A stretch of DNA of 64,000 nt from Xiphydria camelus (lineage: Eukaryota > Arthropoda > Insecta > Hymenoptera > Xiphydriidae): assembly GCA_963678675.1 (NCBI GenBank), contig OY783191.1, forward strand, positions 16,893,096 through 16,957,095, read 5' to 3'. Below, in pieces: positions 50,387-59,867 of this stretch. Numbering within the stretch: position 1 is the stretch's first letter; every line of letters starts with the position of its first letter. The notes under the pieces are model-generated. The model was not told the DNA's origin. It made no database searches and saw nothing but the letters and a program-made list of their open reading frames with translations. The position numbers and the translations under genes were made by a program.

Positions 50387-53300
50387 GGAACGCTCGTCTG
50401 CCATCACAGGACTTGCCCTACCTCCAGACTGAGATACGGGGAGTACCTGCGGTGGCACTGCTGGACTCAGGAGCCAGCCAAAACTTTCTGCACTTCCGAC
50501 TGCTGGACGCGGGCCAAAGGGGACACCTACGACCTTGTCCCCCTACGGCACGCCTGGCGAGTAACTCCGGAGAGTTGCCACTACTGGGAAGCATCGACAT
50601 TCCGGTGGTGATAGAAGGCAGAGCATACCCCGGCGAGTTCCTAGTCAGCGACACCCTCAACGAGGATCTCATCCTCGGATACTCTTGGCTACGTCATCAT
50701 GCTGTAGTCCAAGACTACGACCAGAAATTCATATTCCTGGGACGCACTCAACGAAATCGAGTCTACTTGGAACAACGAGACGAAACTCCTGTGGACCAAC
50801 AAAGGACTGTAGATTGGAATGCGGTCAAGCAGGACTTTCCACCCCCCTACGACGCGGAGTTCCGATCTCTCCTGGATGAGCACGCCGAGTGCTTCTTCAG
50901 AGGCGGACGCCTACGGCAAACCCGAACAATCTGCCACGAAATCAGGCTCCGCGACAACCGCCCGATCCGATTAGGCAACTATCGATATTCGGATCAGAAG
51001 AAGAGGCTCATTCAGGAGCAGATCGAAGAAATGCTGGCAGATCACATCATCGAGCGAACCTCCTCGCCATACAACTCTCCGATAGTTCTCGCCCCCAAGA
51101 AGGATGGCACAGTGCGCTTCTGCATAGACTATCGGAGACTTAACGATGCCACGGAAGGGGCCACCCAGGAGCTACCGATCATCCAGGAAGCCTTGAAGGA
51201 TCTCGGCGATGCGAAAGTCTTCAGCACCCTGGATTTGAAGAGCGGGTACTGGCAAGTACCCATGGCCGAAAGCTCTAAACCGCTCACGGCTTTCTCTTCA
51301 CCGGACGGAGGCCAGTACAGGTTCCGGGTCATGCCGTTCGGCCTTAAAGGAGCGCCTGGCACCTTCCAACGACTTATGAGTCAGGAGGTATTGACTGGTC
51401 ACTTCCGGCGTTTCTGCCTGGCCTACCTCGACGACATCATCATCTACTCCAGGAACTGGAAGGAGCACCTGGATCATCTCCGCGCAGTCTTCGAACGCCT
51501 CACCCTACATGGTCTCACCTGTACCCTGGCGAAGTGTCACTTCGGGGCAGCGGAGCTGAAGTACCTCGGACATACAATTGGTCCCAATGGCAACCGGGCC
51601 CAAGACGACCATGTGAAGGCCATCACGGAGGCCGAGACCCCCAAGAACCGCAAAGAGCTGCAACAATTTATCGGGACGTGCAACTGGCTCCGGGAGTACG
51701 TTCCCGACTTCGCGGGAACCGCAGCCCCCCTCACCGCCCTCATAAGTGACAAGGTCAAGTGGACTTGGACACGGGAGACAGAGGAGGCCTTTAGAAGAAC
51801 AAAGAAACTGTTTACGGGAGAACTGGCCCTTGGCAGGCCAGACCCTAGACTCCCGTACGTGTTGCAGACCGACGCCAGCGCACTTGGAATGGGTGCAGTA
51901 CTCTACCAGGAGAAACCCGAAGGCGGTAGGCGGGTAATAAGTTACGCCAGCGCAAAGTTCAGCCCCGTGGAGAGCCGTTACCATTGTAACGAGCAGGAGT
52001 GTCTGGCAATTATCTGGGCCATCAAGAAGTACCGACCCTTCCTGGAGGACCGGGAATTTACACTCCGGACGGACAATCGGGCGCTTCTCTGGCTCAGAAG
52101 CATGAAGGACCACCGGGCCAAGCTCACTCGTTGGGCATTGTTGCTACAAGAGTTCGCCTTCAGGCTCGAGCACTGCCCAGGCCGCCTCAACGAGCTGCCA
52201 GACGCGCTATCCCGCCAGCCTACGGGTACGGAAGTGCTAGACGAGGCGGGCGACACCGAGCGCATGCTGCCGCCGGGTCCCCATCTCAACAACCTCGGCC
52301 TCCCCAACCTACGAGAAGAAATTGAGGCCGAGCAACAACTGGATAAGGAGACCAACCGACTCGCCCAGTCATGCCTCCGGGGAGGAAACGCACCGAACGC
52401 TGGATTCCACGTAAATGACCAGGCTTTACTACGGGTTACGCCTGAAGGTGTGAACCAGCTCGTGGTGCCCGCCGCAACCAGGCAACGGGTGCTCTTCGAG
52501 TATCACGACCTGGCCGACCACCCCGGAGAAGCAGAGACAACCAGAAGCATCCAGAAGTACTTTCACTGGAAAGGCTTGCGCCAAGATGTACGAGGATACA
52601 TCAGGGGATGCCACCTCTGCGCATGCTGCAAGTCTACCCGCGGGAACGAAGGGGATCCCCAGCGACCTCGGCAACCACAAGAACCCTGGAAAACCGTCGC
52701 CCTGGATCTCATGGGTCCATACCCACGTACTAGTCGAGGTAAACGTTTTATTCTCGTCGTTACGGATCTCTTCTCCAGGTATCCCGAGGCTTATCCCATG
52801 GGATCGGCGGACGTTCAGCGGATCATCGACATTCTCGAGCGGGAAGTCTGGCCCCGGTGGGGATACCCGCAGGAAATCCTCTCCGACAACGGGCCGCAAT
52901 TCACCAGCCGAGAATGGGCCACTAGTTGTCAGCGTTGGGGCGCGGACGTGTGGACCACCCCGGTGTATCACCCTCGCGCCAATCCGACAGAGCGGCGAAA
53001 CCAAGAAATAAAGAAGGGGCTACGCATCCATTTGGCAGCTGGACGCCACTCCACCTGGGACCATCACCTTCCAAGGATCCTATTTAACTTGCGCAGACGG
53101 CGCAATGCGGCTACGGGGCAAACTCCGGCAGAACTCCTTCTCGGGCGAAACCTTACTCGCCCTGGGGAGTGGGGACTACTCGCGCTACAGGAACAACCCC
53201 GAACTCCTCGCACTGAGCGAGTCGAGGCAGCCAGAGCTCACCAGAGGCTCTACACCAAGGACCAACCATCCGAGGACGGAGGAAGTCATCAGTACCAACC

Positions 53301-53679
53301 TGGGGATTGGGTTTATTCAAAGACACACCCTCTCTCCAATGCTAGCCAAGCATTTCACGCAGGTTTTTCACCTCGCTGGGAAGGGCCTTTCGACGTCACT
53401 ACGTCCCTGGGCAGTGGCGTTTTCCTCATCAATCGTAACGGGGTTGCGGTCAAGGTGCACCAATCCCAACTTAAGCCGGCATACCCAGGCCCGCAGATGG
53501 AAAACAATCCACCCCGAGGCGTTCTTGCAAATGCGGACGCACCTCAGTCACCACCTCCCCGGAGAGGACGCGGTAGGCCACGGAAGGAAACGCAGCCTCA
53601 TCCGATGGACCTCCCCGTAGTTGAGCACAACTACAATCTTCGTCCCCGTGGGAACGGGGAAACTACCTCCGGCCCGTAG
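50263..53679 (+). CDS. pol: pol polyprotein of gypsy element (PR-RT-RH-IN)
   Basis: The frame is open from 50263 (TAA at 50260) to TAG 53679 and lies -1 relative to gag, so it needs -1 frameshifting in the overlap; no ATG opens it. Numbering from codon 50266: protease LLDSGAS (Asp 67); reverse transcriptase with TLDLKSGYW (323) and AYLDDIIIYS (387-390); RNase H LQTDASALGMGAV (536); integrase with H-H and CHLCACC zinc finger (about 746-788), Asp 814 (LDLMGP), Asp 874 (LSDNGPQF), Glu 909 (NPTER), and a GPF-type module RWEGPFDV; the tail has VEHNYNLRPR. All key residues are present. Order PR-RT-RH-IN is Ty3/gypsy. No env follows. Confidence 0.93.
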   Translation, partial: GLSSARRKEAGRGKKRAGKLAELGGNPYGRRRPDRIQQLTVGNARLPSQDLPYLQTEIRGVPAVALLDSGASQNFLHFRLLDAGQRGHLRPCPPTARLASNSGELPLLGSIDIPVVIEGRAYPGEFLVSDTLNEDLILGYSWLRHHAVVQDYDQKFIFLGRTQRNRVYLEQRDETPVDQQRTVDWNAVKQDFPPPYDAEFRSLLDEHAECFFRGGRLRQTRTICHEIRLRDNRPIRLGNYRYSDQKKRLIQEQIEEMLADHIIERTSSPYNSPIVLAPKKDGTVRFCIDYRRLNDATEGATQELPIIQEALKDLGDAKVFSTLDLKSGYWQVPMAESSKPLTAFSSPDGGQYRFRVMPFGLKGAPGTFQRLMSQEVLTGHFRRFCLAYLDDIIIYSRNWKEHLDHLRAVFERLTLHGLTCTLAKCHFGAAELKYLGHTIGPNGNRAQDDHVKAITEAETPKNRKELQQFIGTCNWLREYVPDFAGTAAPLTALISDKVKWTWTRETEEAFRRTKKLFTGELALGRPDPRLPYVLQTDASALGMGAVLYQEKPEGGRRVISYASAKFSPVESRYHCNEQECLAIIWAIKKYRPFLEDREFTLRTDNRALLWLRSMKDHRAKLTRWALLLQEFAFRLEHCPGRLNELPDALSRQPTGTEVLDEAGDTERMLPPGPHLNNLGLPNLREEIEAEQQLDKETNRLAQSCLRGGNAPNAGFHVNDQALLRVTPEGVNQLVVPAATRQRVLFEYHDLADHPGEAETTRSIQKYFHWKGLRQDVRGYIRGCHLCACCKSTRGNEGDPQRPRQPQEPWKTVALDLMGPYPRTSRGKRFILVVTDLFSRYPEAYPMGSADVQRIIDILEREVWPRWGYPQEILSDNGPQFTSREWATSCQRWGADVWTTPVYHPRANPTERRNQEIKKGLRIHLAAGRHSTWDHHLPRILFNLRRRRNAATGQTPAELLLGRNLTRPGEWGLLALQEQPRTPRTERVEAARAHQRLYTKDQPSEDGGSHQYQPGDWVYSKTHPLSNASQAFHAGFSPRWEGPFDVTTSLGSGVFLINRNGVAVKVHQSQLKPAYPGPQMENNPPRGVLANADAPQSPPPRRGRGRPRKETQPHPMDLPVVEHNYNLRPRGNGETTSGP

Positions 53680-53705
53680 AGAGGAGGACCGGAGGAACTA
53701 GCCAC

Positions 53706-54085
53706 AGTGGTGGACAAACTTGATTACGTATACTGTGATTTATTTTCTTTTAAGTGTAAATATGCTGATGGACAAATTTGATTACATATAATTTGATGTA
53801 TTTTTTGTATTTTATTTGCTCTAAGTGTAAATATGCTGGTGGACAAATTTGATTACGTATAATTTGATTTATTTTTTGTATTTAATTTATTTTAAGTGTA
53901 AATATGCGTTTCATTCCAAGTGTGGAAAATTTGTAATTCTGAGTGCAAGTGTGCGCTTCATTCCGAGTGTGGGAAATTTGCAATTCCGAGTGCGAGTGGG
54001 CGCTTCATTCCAAGCATGGACAAATTGTAAATTTGAGCGTAAGTGTACGCTCCATTCCAAGTGTGGAAAAATTGTACTTGTGAGT
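53706..54085 (+). repeat. Tandem repeats between pol and the 3' LTR
   Basis: Three units of about 60-70 bases with TGGACAAATTTGATTACGTA (53708-53905), then four units of about 47 bases with CATTCCAAGTGTGGAAAATT (53908-54080). Non-coding; AT-rich, in contrast to gag-pol. Confidence 0.8.
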
Positions 54086-54184
54086 TAAGTGAATTAGTCT
54101 GTAACTTAGGACTAGGCTAAGATTAACTTTGTTAAACGTAGGTTTTAACCGACGGCTCGACTCCCCAGGGGACCCGCGCCTTTG

Positions 54185-54197
54185 GAAGGGGGAGAGT
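54185..54197 (+). other. Polypurine tract
   Basis: GGAAGGGGGAGAGT immediately precedes the 3' LTR and would prime plus-strand synthesis. Confidence 0.8.
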
Positions 54198-54793
54198 TGT
54201 CATGCGACATTTTAGCGTTAATATAATTAGTTTTAGCCCTAGAATTAGTAATAGCATAGACGCGCTCGGCCAGCGGGCCGACGCGCATAAGTAGTAGCGC
54301 AGCTAACCCCACCGTGCGTCCCGCTGCACCGGTCCCCCACCCGACCGCGGTCCACCAATCGAGGGGAAGCGCAGAGGTAGCTGTAGCGTAGGAGGCTAGA
54401 TATAAGGAGGCCCCGAGCCCGGGGCCAGGCAGTTCTTTTCAGAGCTCCACAACTCGCGCATTAAAGACTCGAGTTCGCAGCACCCAGGACTAGCTCTCTC
54501 GCCGTTCTCCCATCCCGACGCAGCCTTCAGACGCTCGCCGTGAGGCTCGAGCTCGCCAGCAGGGTCCGTGGGCAGGCTCCCCCACCGCTCGCTTCCCCCG
54601 ACGCGGACAGTCTTTTTCAAGACTTCGGCGCTCGCCGTGGGGCTCGAGTTCGCCAGCGGAGTCCGTGGGCTAGCCCTCCCCCCGGCGCGGGCAGTCTTTT
54701 TCAAGACTTCGGACGCCCGCTTCGGGGCCCGAGTTCCCCGGCGGAGCTCGCCAGACGGACCTTCCCGCCGCGCTTCTTCTGTGGCGTGTGTCA
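54198..54793 (+). repeat. 3' LTR
   Basis: 596 bases, same length as the 5' LTR. One substitution (A at 54759) was found on reading the two side by side. Followed by ACTG. Confidence 0.95.
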
Positions 54794-55066
54794 ACTGGAT
54801 ATTTTACAAAGAAAATTCAATTTTTGGATTCCCTGTTTAATTTAGAGAAAAAAATTATCCTTGCAAATTTTTGATTTATGGCTTCGTTTTTGAGACTTAT
54901 TTGAATGTATAGGGTTGCAAGCAGGCCAAATCTTATGATTAAACTACCAAGAAAATACGATATGAGAGGCCAAAACTGTAATTCAGCATTTTATTATTAA
55001 CTAGACATACATCAGATACGGAAAAAATAAAATAAATAAATAAAATAAACAAAAATTAATTTTTTT
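54794..55066 (+). repeat. Repeat R, copy 2, right part
   Basis: Resumes at ACTGGATATTTTACAAAG and runs to an AT-rich A/T tract, where Helentron-like copy C inserted. The repeat continues at 55849. Confidence 0.7.
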
Positions 55067-55848
55067 GATGTGTAAACATCTATGCTATGGCTCTGCGGTA
55101 CGACCTTCCTGGGAAATTGAGCGTCAGACGTAAGTCATGTAGATGTGACTGCGTCAGTGTGTGTGGCGCTACTGCACATACTATTCGCGCAAGCTAGATT
55201 ATCTTAACGGGAAAACATTTTAGAGAAAAATGTTTAATACAAAACTAAGGATTTTCCCTTGGCTACCCAGTGGTCGTATTGGATTTGACCTTGACCGTGA
55301 CCTTTAAGGTAATATCAAATGCCTTCCTAAACCGTTCATCCGATTGCGATGAAACTTTGGGGAATGGTTGGACGCATGCCCGCGAAGGTTTCTGAGTTAG
55401 TAAATCTTATAAAAGGTGTTCAAAAAGTCGAACTATACTTGACCTAAATTTGACCTCCGCTGACAATAAAGGTAACATGAAAAAAATGGTCAAGGACACA
55501 TTTGAACGTGAAAAAAAATTAATTTGACCTTGATATAACCTTGAAGGTCATGGTCAAGGTCAAATCCAATATGACCATTGCGTAGCCCGGGAAAAATACT
55601 AAAAGTTTTGTATTAAAAATGTATTTAAACAATGGTGGACGGACAAAATCAATCCACAATCTACCCGTGCGAAGCCGGGACGGGCTGCTAGTAAGTTATA
55701 AATCTAATATAATAATAATAAATATTTTATTATAGAAAAAATTAAACTTCTTTATGTCGAACTACGACGTCATATTCCCCAATTAAACTCGGACCGCAGA
55801 TAATTGTAAGATGTTTACACATCCTCCGTGAGTACAACGGCACTCACC
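55067..55848 (+). mobile_element. Helentron-like non-autonomous element, copy C
   Basis: Same ends and hairpin as copy A, with a single tandem unit. Flanked by TTTTTT on the left and TTTTTTTT on the right inside repeat R. The shortest copy (782 bases). Confidence 0.75.
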
Positions 55849-56063
55849 TTTTTTTTATTTATTTTTTCGTATCTTTGATGTATGGTTGGTTCGATAGGTG
55901 ATAGAACAACAACAAAAAAGTAGACTTTCATAAGAAAACTTTGTTAATAAGTATTTCCTAACAAAGATACAGGGTGTCAATTTCGGAGAAAACTGGTTTT
56001 CTCATTATAACTTCTAAACCACTGGATCGATTTCTATGAAATTTCGTACACAGACTAATGTAG

Positions 56064-57325
56064 GGGAGATCGGGGGGTTGTGAGACACGGGGGGGGGGGG
56101 GGGGGCGTGAGACAATCTCGCAGCACTGAATTGAAAAGTGCGACATGTACCAATGATTGTCAAACTTCATTCTCGTCCTGTATCTCCATTTTCATTTGAC
56201 ACTCGTCGCGTTGCCGCGGATTCTTAGTATCTCTTCAGACTGCAGCTTCAATTTTGTGTTTTAAAGTTTTTTCGACCATTTGTGTTTGCAGTATTTTCAT
56301 TCATATTTTCAAGCTGTTCACAAAAGTGTATAGATACCTATACAAAAAAAAGAGAGTATAGATATATAAATTATTTCTTGGTGAGTAGCCTTTTGACACA
56401 CAAAAAAAATGTTGGATAAATATATTAGGTATGTATCCATGAAGCAGTGGCTATTTTAAAAATATTGAACTTGGGGGGTTGTGAGACACGCTATTTCTAA
56501 AAGCGATTTACTAAAAATCGTATTTTATGGGCGTATTTTGAATTTTTTTAACGTTGCACGTTTTGTGCAATTTTAATTGTTTTTAATTAATTTAGCCTTC
56601 TTTAAATTATTTTTTCTTTATTTTGTAGCACTATTTTGACTTCGACAGTGAATGTGGCCAATTTACGCAGAAAATCTGAGCAAAAAAACATAAAAGTGTC
56701 GCAGAAAAAATGAAACAGGAAGGAAAAGGCAGCTACAGCATTAACCGCAAAGCGCGGACGCCCTAAAAAATCTACACCAACAGCGACGTTTCGAAATGTG
56801 TCCGATTCTGAAGATGAAGAATTCTGCATCATTTGTAAAGCTCCTATGCCAAAAAAATTGAACCGAAACAACTCAATTCACTGTAATACTTGCGACCGAC
56901 CAGTTCAATTAAAGTATGCCAATTTAACAGCCGGCTATTACACCTGAATCTATTGTGAATCTGATTGATCTAATAATTGCTTCTTTGAACTTTATCTAAA
57001 TTTTTTGTCCTTATACTTTTTTCTCTAACCTTTTTAAACATTTTCTTTCTTTTTTTAATTTGAATAAACAATTTTGCTAAACGTATGCCACTTTCTATGA
57101 TTTGAAGGCGTGTCTCACAACCCCCCGAACATTGTAAAAATCCAGAAAAACCAACTTTCGAGCTAACAGGCCAAACTTATAGGATTTTTTGAAATTTCAG
57201 GAAACCCATCTTTTTTAAAGTGTTATGCTTACTCACGATTTGACAAAATTTATGCACAGAAAAGAAGTTTTTTCATTATACTCTTTTACAAAAACAAAAC
57301 CCGTCTCATAATCCCCCGATCTCCC
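56064..57325 (+). mobile_element. GGGAGATCGGGGG-ended element with zinc-finger remnant
   Basis: Ends GGGAGATCGGGGGGTTGTGA and the complement of GGGAGATCGGGGGATTATGA. The host sequence ACTAATGTAG occurs on both sides (56054-56063; 57328-57337), suggesting a 9-10-base duplication as in Mutator-like elements, with two unexplained bases. It holds a 17-G run (56089-56105) and a partial coding tail. GGGGGTTGTGAGAC recurs inside at 56464 and, inverted, near 57117. Confidence 0.6.
56729..56947 (+). pseudogene. C-terminal PHD-like zinc finger of a transposase
   Basis: The frame to TGA 56945-56947 encodes KRGRPKKSTPTATFRN, an AT-hook-like RGRPKK, then SDSEDEEFCIICKAPMPKKL and HCNTCDRPVQLKYANLT: CxxC, CxxC with the final ligands partly lost. 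It resembles the C-terminal tail of DDE transposases of the jerky/tigger sort. No catalytic core nearby. Confidence 0.5.
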
Positions 57326-57367
57326 ATACTAATGTAGTTACCTCCAAGTAATAATTAATTCATTTAA

Positions 57368-57602
57368 CACGTTCGCTGCGGAACACGCGACTCCCGCGTG
57401 AGGGTGGCTGTGCCTCCCACGCGGGAGCCGCGGATACGCAGCGAACGAATAGGTCCCCTGCGTATCAAGATCACTGAGTTAACCCCCGTACTAAAATCTT
57501 GAAATTTGTGTAAAACTATATTGGCGTACCGCGGGAGCCGCGTGATCCGCACAGGAGATAAAGCCACCTCACGCGGGAGCCGCGTGTTCCGCAGCGAACG
57601 TG
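57368..57602. mobile_element. TTAA-flanked MITE, CACRTTCGCTGC family
   Basis: TTAA at 57364-57367; right flank TTAT. Ends CACGTTCGCTGCGGAACACG and complement. Internal CGCGGGAGCCGCG-type palindromes. Related to 32924-33081 by its termini. Confidence 0.7.
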
Positions 57603-58480
57603 TTATTCTCCACTGGTGTAGATACTGGGGGGTCGGCACCCCCTGCTGCTCCTCCCAATCTTCAGCGCCACTGGATATTTTACAAAGAAAATTCAATTTT
57701 TGGACTCCCTGTTTTTTTAGAAAAAAAAATTCCCCTTGCAAATTTTTGATTTATGGCTTCGTTTTTGAGATATTTGAATTTATACGGTTGCAGACAGGCA
57801 AAAACTTATGATGAACTACCAAGAAAATACGATATGAGAGGCCAAAACTGTTTTCAATATTTTATTGCTGACTAGACATACATCAGATACGAAAATAAAT
57901 AAATAAATAAAATAAACAAATTCTTTTTTATTTATTTATTAATTTGTTTCGTATCATTGATATCTATATGTCTAGACAGTAATAAAATGTTGAAAACAAT
58001 TTTAGCCTCTCATATCATATTTTCTTGGTAGTTCAATCATAAGTTTTGGCCTGCTCGCAACCCTATACATTCAAATAAGTATCTCAAAAACGAAGCAATA
58101 AATCAAAATTCTGAAAGGGCAATTTTTTTCTAAATTAAACAGGGAGTCCAAAAATTGAATTTTCTTCGTAAAATATCCAGTGGCGCCGAATATTAGGAGG
58201 AGGAGAAGGGGGTGCCGACCCCCAGCATCTACGCCAGTGGAGAATTTCTTTAAATTGTTTAATAATTACTTAGAGGTGCGCTACATTAGTCTGTGTGCGA
58301 AATTTCAAGGACATCGGTCCAGTGGTTTAGAAGTTATGATGATAAAACCAGTTTTATTCCGAAACTGACACCCTGTATCTTTGTTAGGAAACACTTATTA
58401 ACAAAGTTTTCTTATGAGTCTACTTTTTTATTGTTGTTCTATCACCTATCAAACCAACCATACATCAAAGATACGAAAAA
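57603..58480. repeat. Repeat R, two copies in opposite orientation
   Basis: 57603 to about 57920 and about 57925 to 58480 share the R landmarks (GGCGCCACTGGATATTTTAC; CAGTGGCGCCGAATATTAGG) head to head around ATTTATTTATT tracts. Confidence 0.65.
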
Positions 58481-58489
58481 AAATAAATA

Positions 58490-59058
58490 AAAAATAATTA
58501 TTTATTTATTTTATTTATTTATTTACTTTTTTCTCGTATTTTTGATGTACGTCTAGTCAGTAATAAAATGTTGAAAACAGTTTTGGCCTCTCATATCGTA
58601 TTTTCTTGGTAGTTCAATCATAAGTTCTGGAAGGTCTGCAACCCTATAAATTCAAATATCTCAAAAACGAAGCCATAAATCAAAAACTTGCAAGGGTAAT
58701 TTTTTTTCTAAATTAGATAGAAAATCCAAAAATTCAATTTTCTTTGTAAAATATCCAGTGGCGCCGAAAATTGAGAAGGGGGGAAGAGGGTACCGGCCCC
58801 CAGTATCTACGCCACTGGAGAGTATTAAAAATGATTTTAGTCATTACTTGGAGGTGTACTACATTAGTCTGTGTACGAAATGTCATAGAAATCGGTCCAG
58901 TGGTTTAGTTTTGATGAGAAAAACATTTTTTTTTCCACAACTTTGACACCATGTATCTTTGTTAGTAAACATTAAAAAATTTTCTCATGAAAGTATTTTT
59001 TTTTGTTCTATCACCTATCAAAATTAATGACGTTAAACCTGGACCACCCTGTATATAG
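58490..59058 (-). repeat. Repeat R, further copy
   Basis: Runs from CGTATTTTTGATGTACGTCT to CCTGGACCACCCTGTA with all R landmarks; the longest uninterrupted copy here. Confidence 0.65.
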
Positions 59059-59080
59059 AATTAAACTCCTGTTTCAGCTT

Positions 59081-59200
59081 TCTTACAAGGAAACTCCTCG
59101 AGGCCGCCGCCTCCGATCTTGATGAAACTCCGTAAATTTGAAGTTTATCGAAAAATGAGACTCTTACTTTTTATAGATGCCCAATTTTGGCTTAAGGGGG
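59081..59200. mobile_element. E7: truncated left end of an E3-like element
   Basis: CTTACAAGGAAACTCC followed by GAGGCCGCCGC…GATCTTGATGAAACT matches the left 115 bases of E3. It stops at the TTAA where a family-F element starts. Confidence 0.65.
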
Positions 59201-59370
59201 TATTACCTTCTAGACACTTCAAAAATTCGATTTTTTTTTCATTTTCTTAAAATTTGGGGTTTTCAAAATGTGTCTCAAAAATATTAATTTGAAATTCGTA
59301 GAACTCCTATAGTTACAGAGGCTTAAAGGCTGCAGTGCGTTGGGGCGCGGCACGTAGTCATCCCCTCGAC
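59201..59370 (+). mobile_element. Family-F MITE, truncated copy
   Basis: After TTAA, GGGGGTATTACCTTCTAGAC and about 165 bases match the left part of 14143-14868 (GAACTCCTATAGTTACAGAG, GGCTTAAAGGCTGC). The right end is missing. Confidence 0.65.
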
Positions 59371-59464
59371 CGTAGTACCTCGACCGCTGTGTCCATTGTA
59401 TACCGGCTTGTAGAATGGCCCTGTTCCTTGCCCCCCTTGCAGTCCAATGCCCAAGGTATTCTTA

Positions 59465-59809
59465 TGCCGGCAGTACACGCTCGCCGAGGAGACCCAAGAC
59501 CAGGCGAGAGCGAGAGTGTACCTGGTGTTCTCGCCTCGGCCTCGGAGCGTTCGGTCTAGGAGCGGTCTTCAAAACGAGTCAAAGGAAGCGAGAGCGTAAG
59601 CGGGAGGTCTCGCGAGAGTGTACACTGTTCACTCGGAAGGCCTCGGCGTTCTTCATCACTGGAGTGCTTGTATCACGCGAGTCTACACGAGAGCCGATCC
59701 GAGGTTTACTCGCGAGAGTGTACACGGTGCTCTCGGTCTCGCGTCTCGGGGCGTTTCGCCTCGGCATGTCTCGCGCTCGGGTCTCTTCGGCGAGCGTGTA
59801 CTGCCGGCA
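59465..59809. mobile_element. PIF/Harbinger-type MITE with internal repeats
   Basis: TTA at 59462-59464 and 59810-59812. Ends TGCCGGCAGTACACGCTCGC and complement. The interior has three loosely repeated CGAGAGTGTACAC…CTCG units. GC-rich; ORFs inside it are repeat artefacts. Confidence 0.75.
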
Positions 59810-59867
59810 TTACAAATAGTCAGTATACTTTTGAGCTCTAAACGAAGTAGACGTGCGTATTTCAAAA

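Larger units (their letters stand above)
48589..54793 (+). mobile_element. Ty3/gypsy LTR retrotransposon, apparently complete
   Basis: 6205 bases: two 596-base LTRs, PBS, gag, pol, polypurine tract. Flanked by ACTG on both sides (48585-48588 and 54794-54797). The LTRs appear identical except G/A at 49150/54759, so insertion is recent. No env frame after pol. Base composition is clearly GC-richer than the surroundings. It inserted into repeat R. Confidence 0.95.
55849..57367 (+). repeat. Repeat R, another copy, interrupted
   Basis: Shares CGTATCTTTGATGTATGG, GATAGGTGATAGAACAAC, ATACAGGGTGTCAA and CACAGACTAATGTAG with the other copies. It is split by the 56064-57325 element and ends at a TTAA MITE. 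Confidence 0.6.

Noticed and set aside
51505..52113. 202-codon minus-strand ORF and other antisense ORFs in pol
   Set aside because: Shadows of the pol reading frame, with no independent motifs.
53680..54197. env-like third ORF in the gypsy element
   Set aside because: Only tandem repeats and short ORFs are present; no signal peptide or membrane segment was seen.
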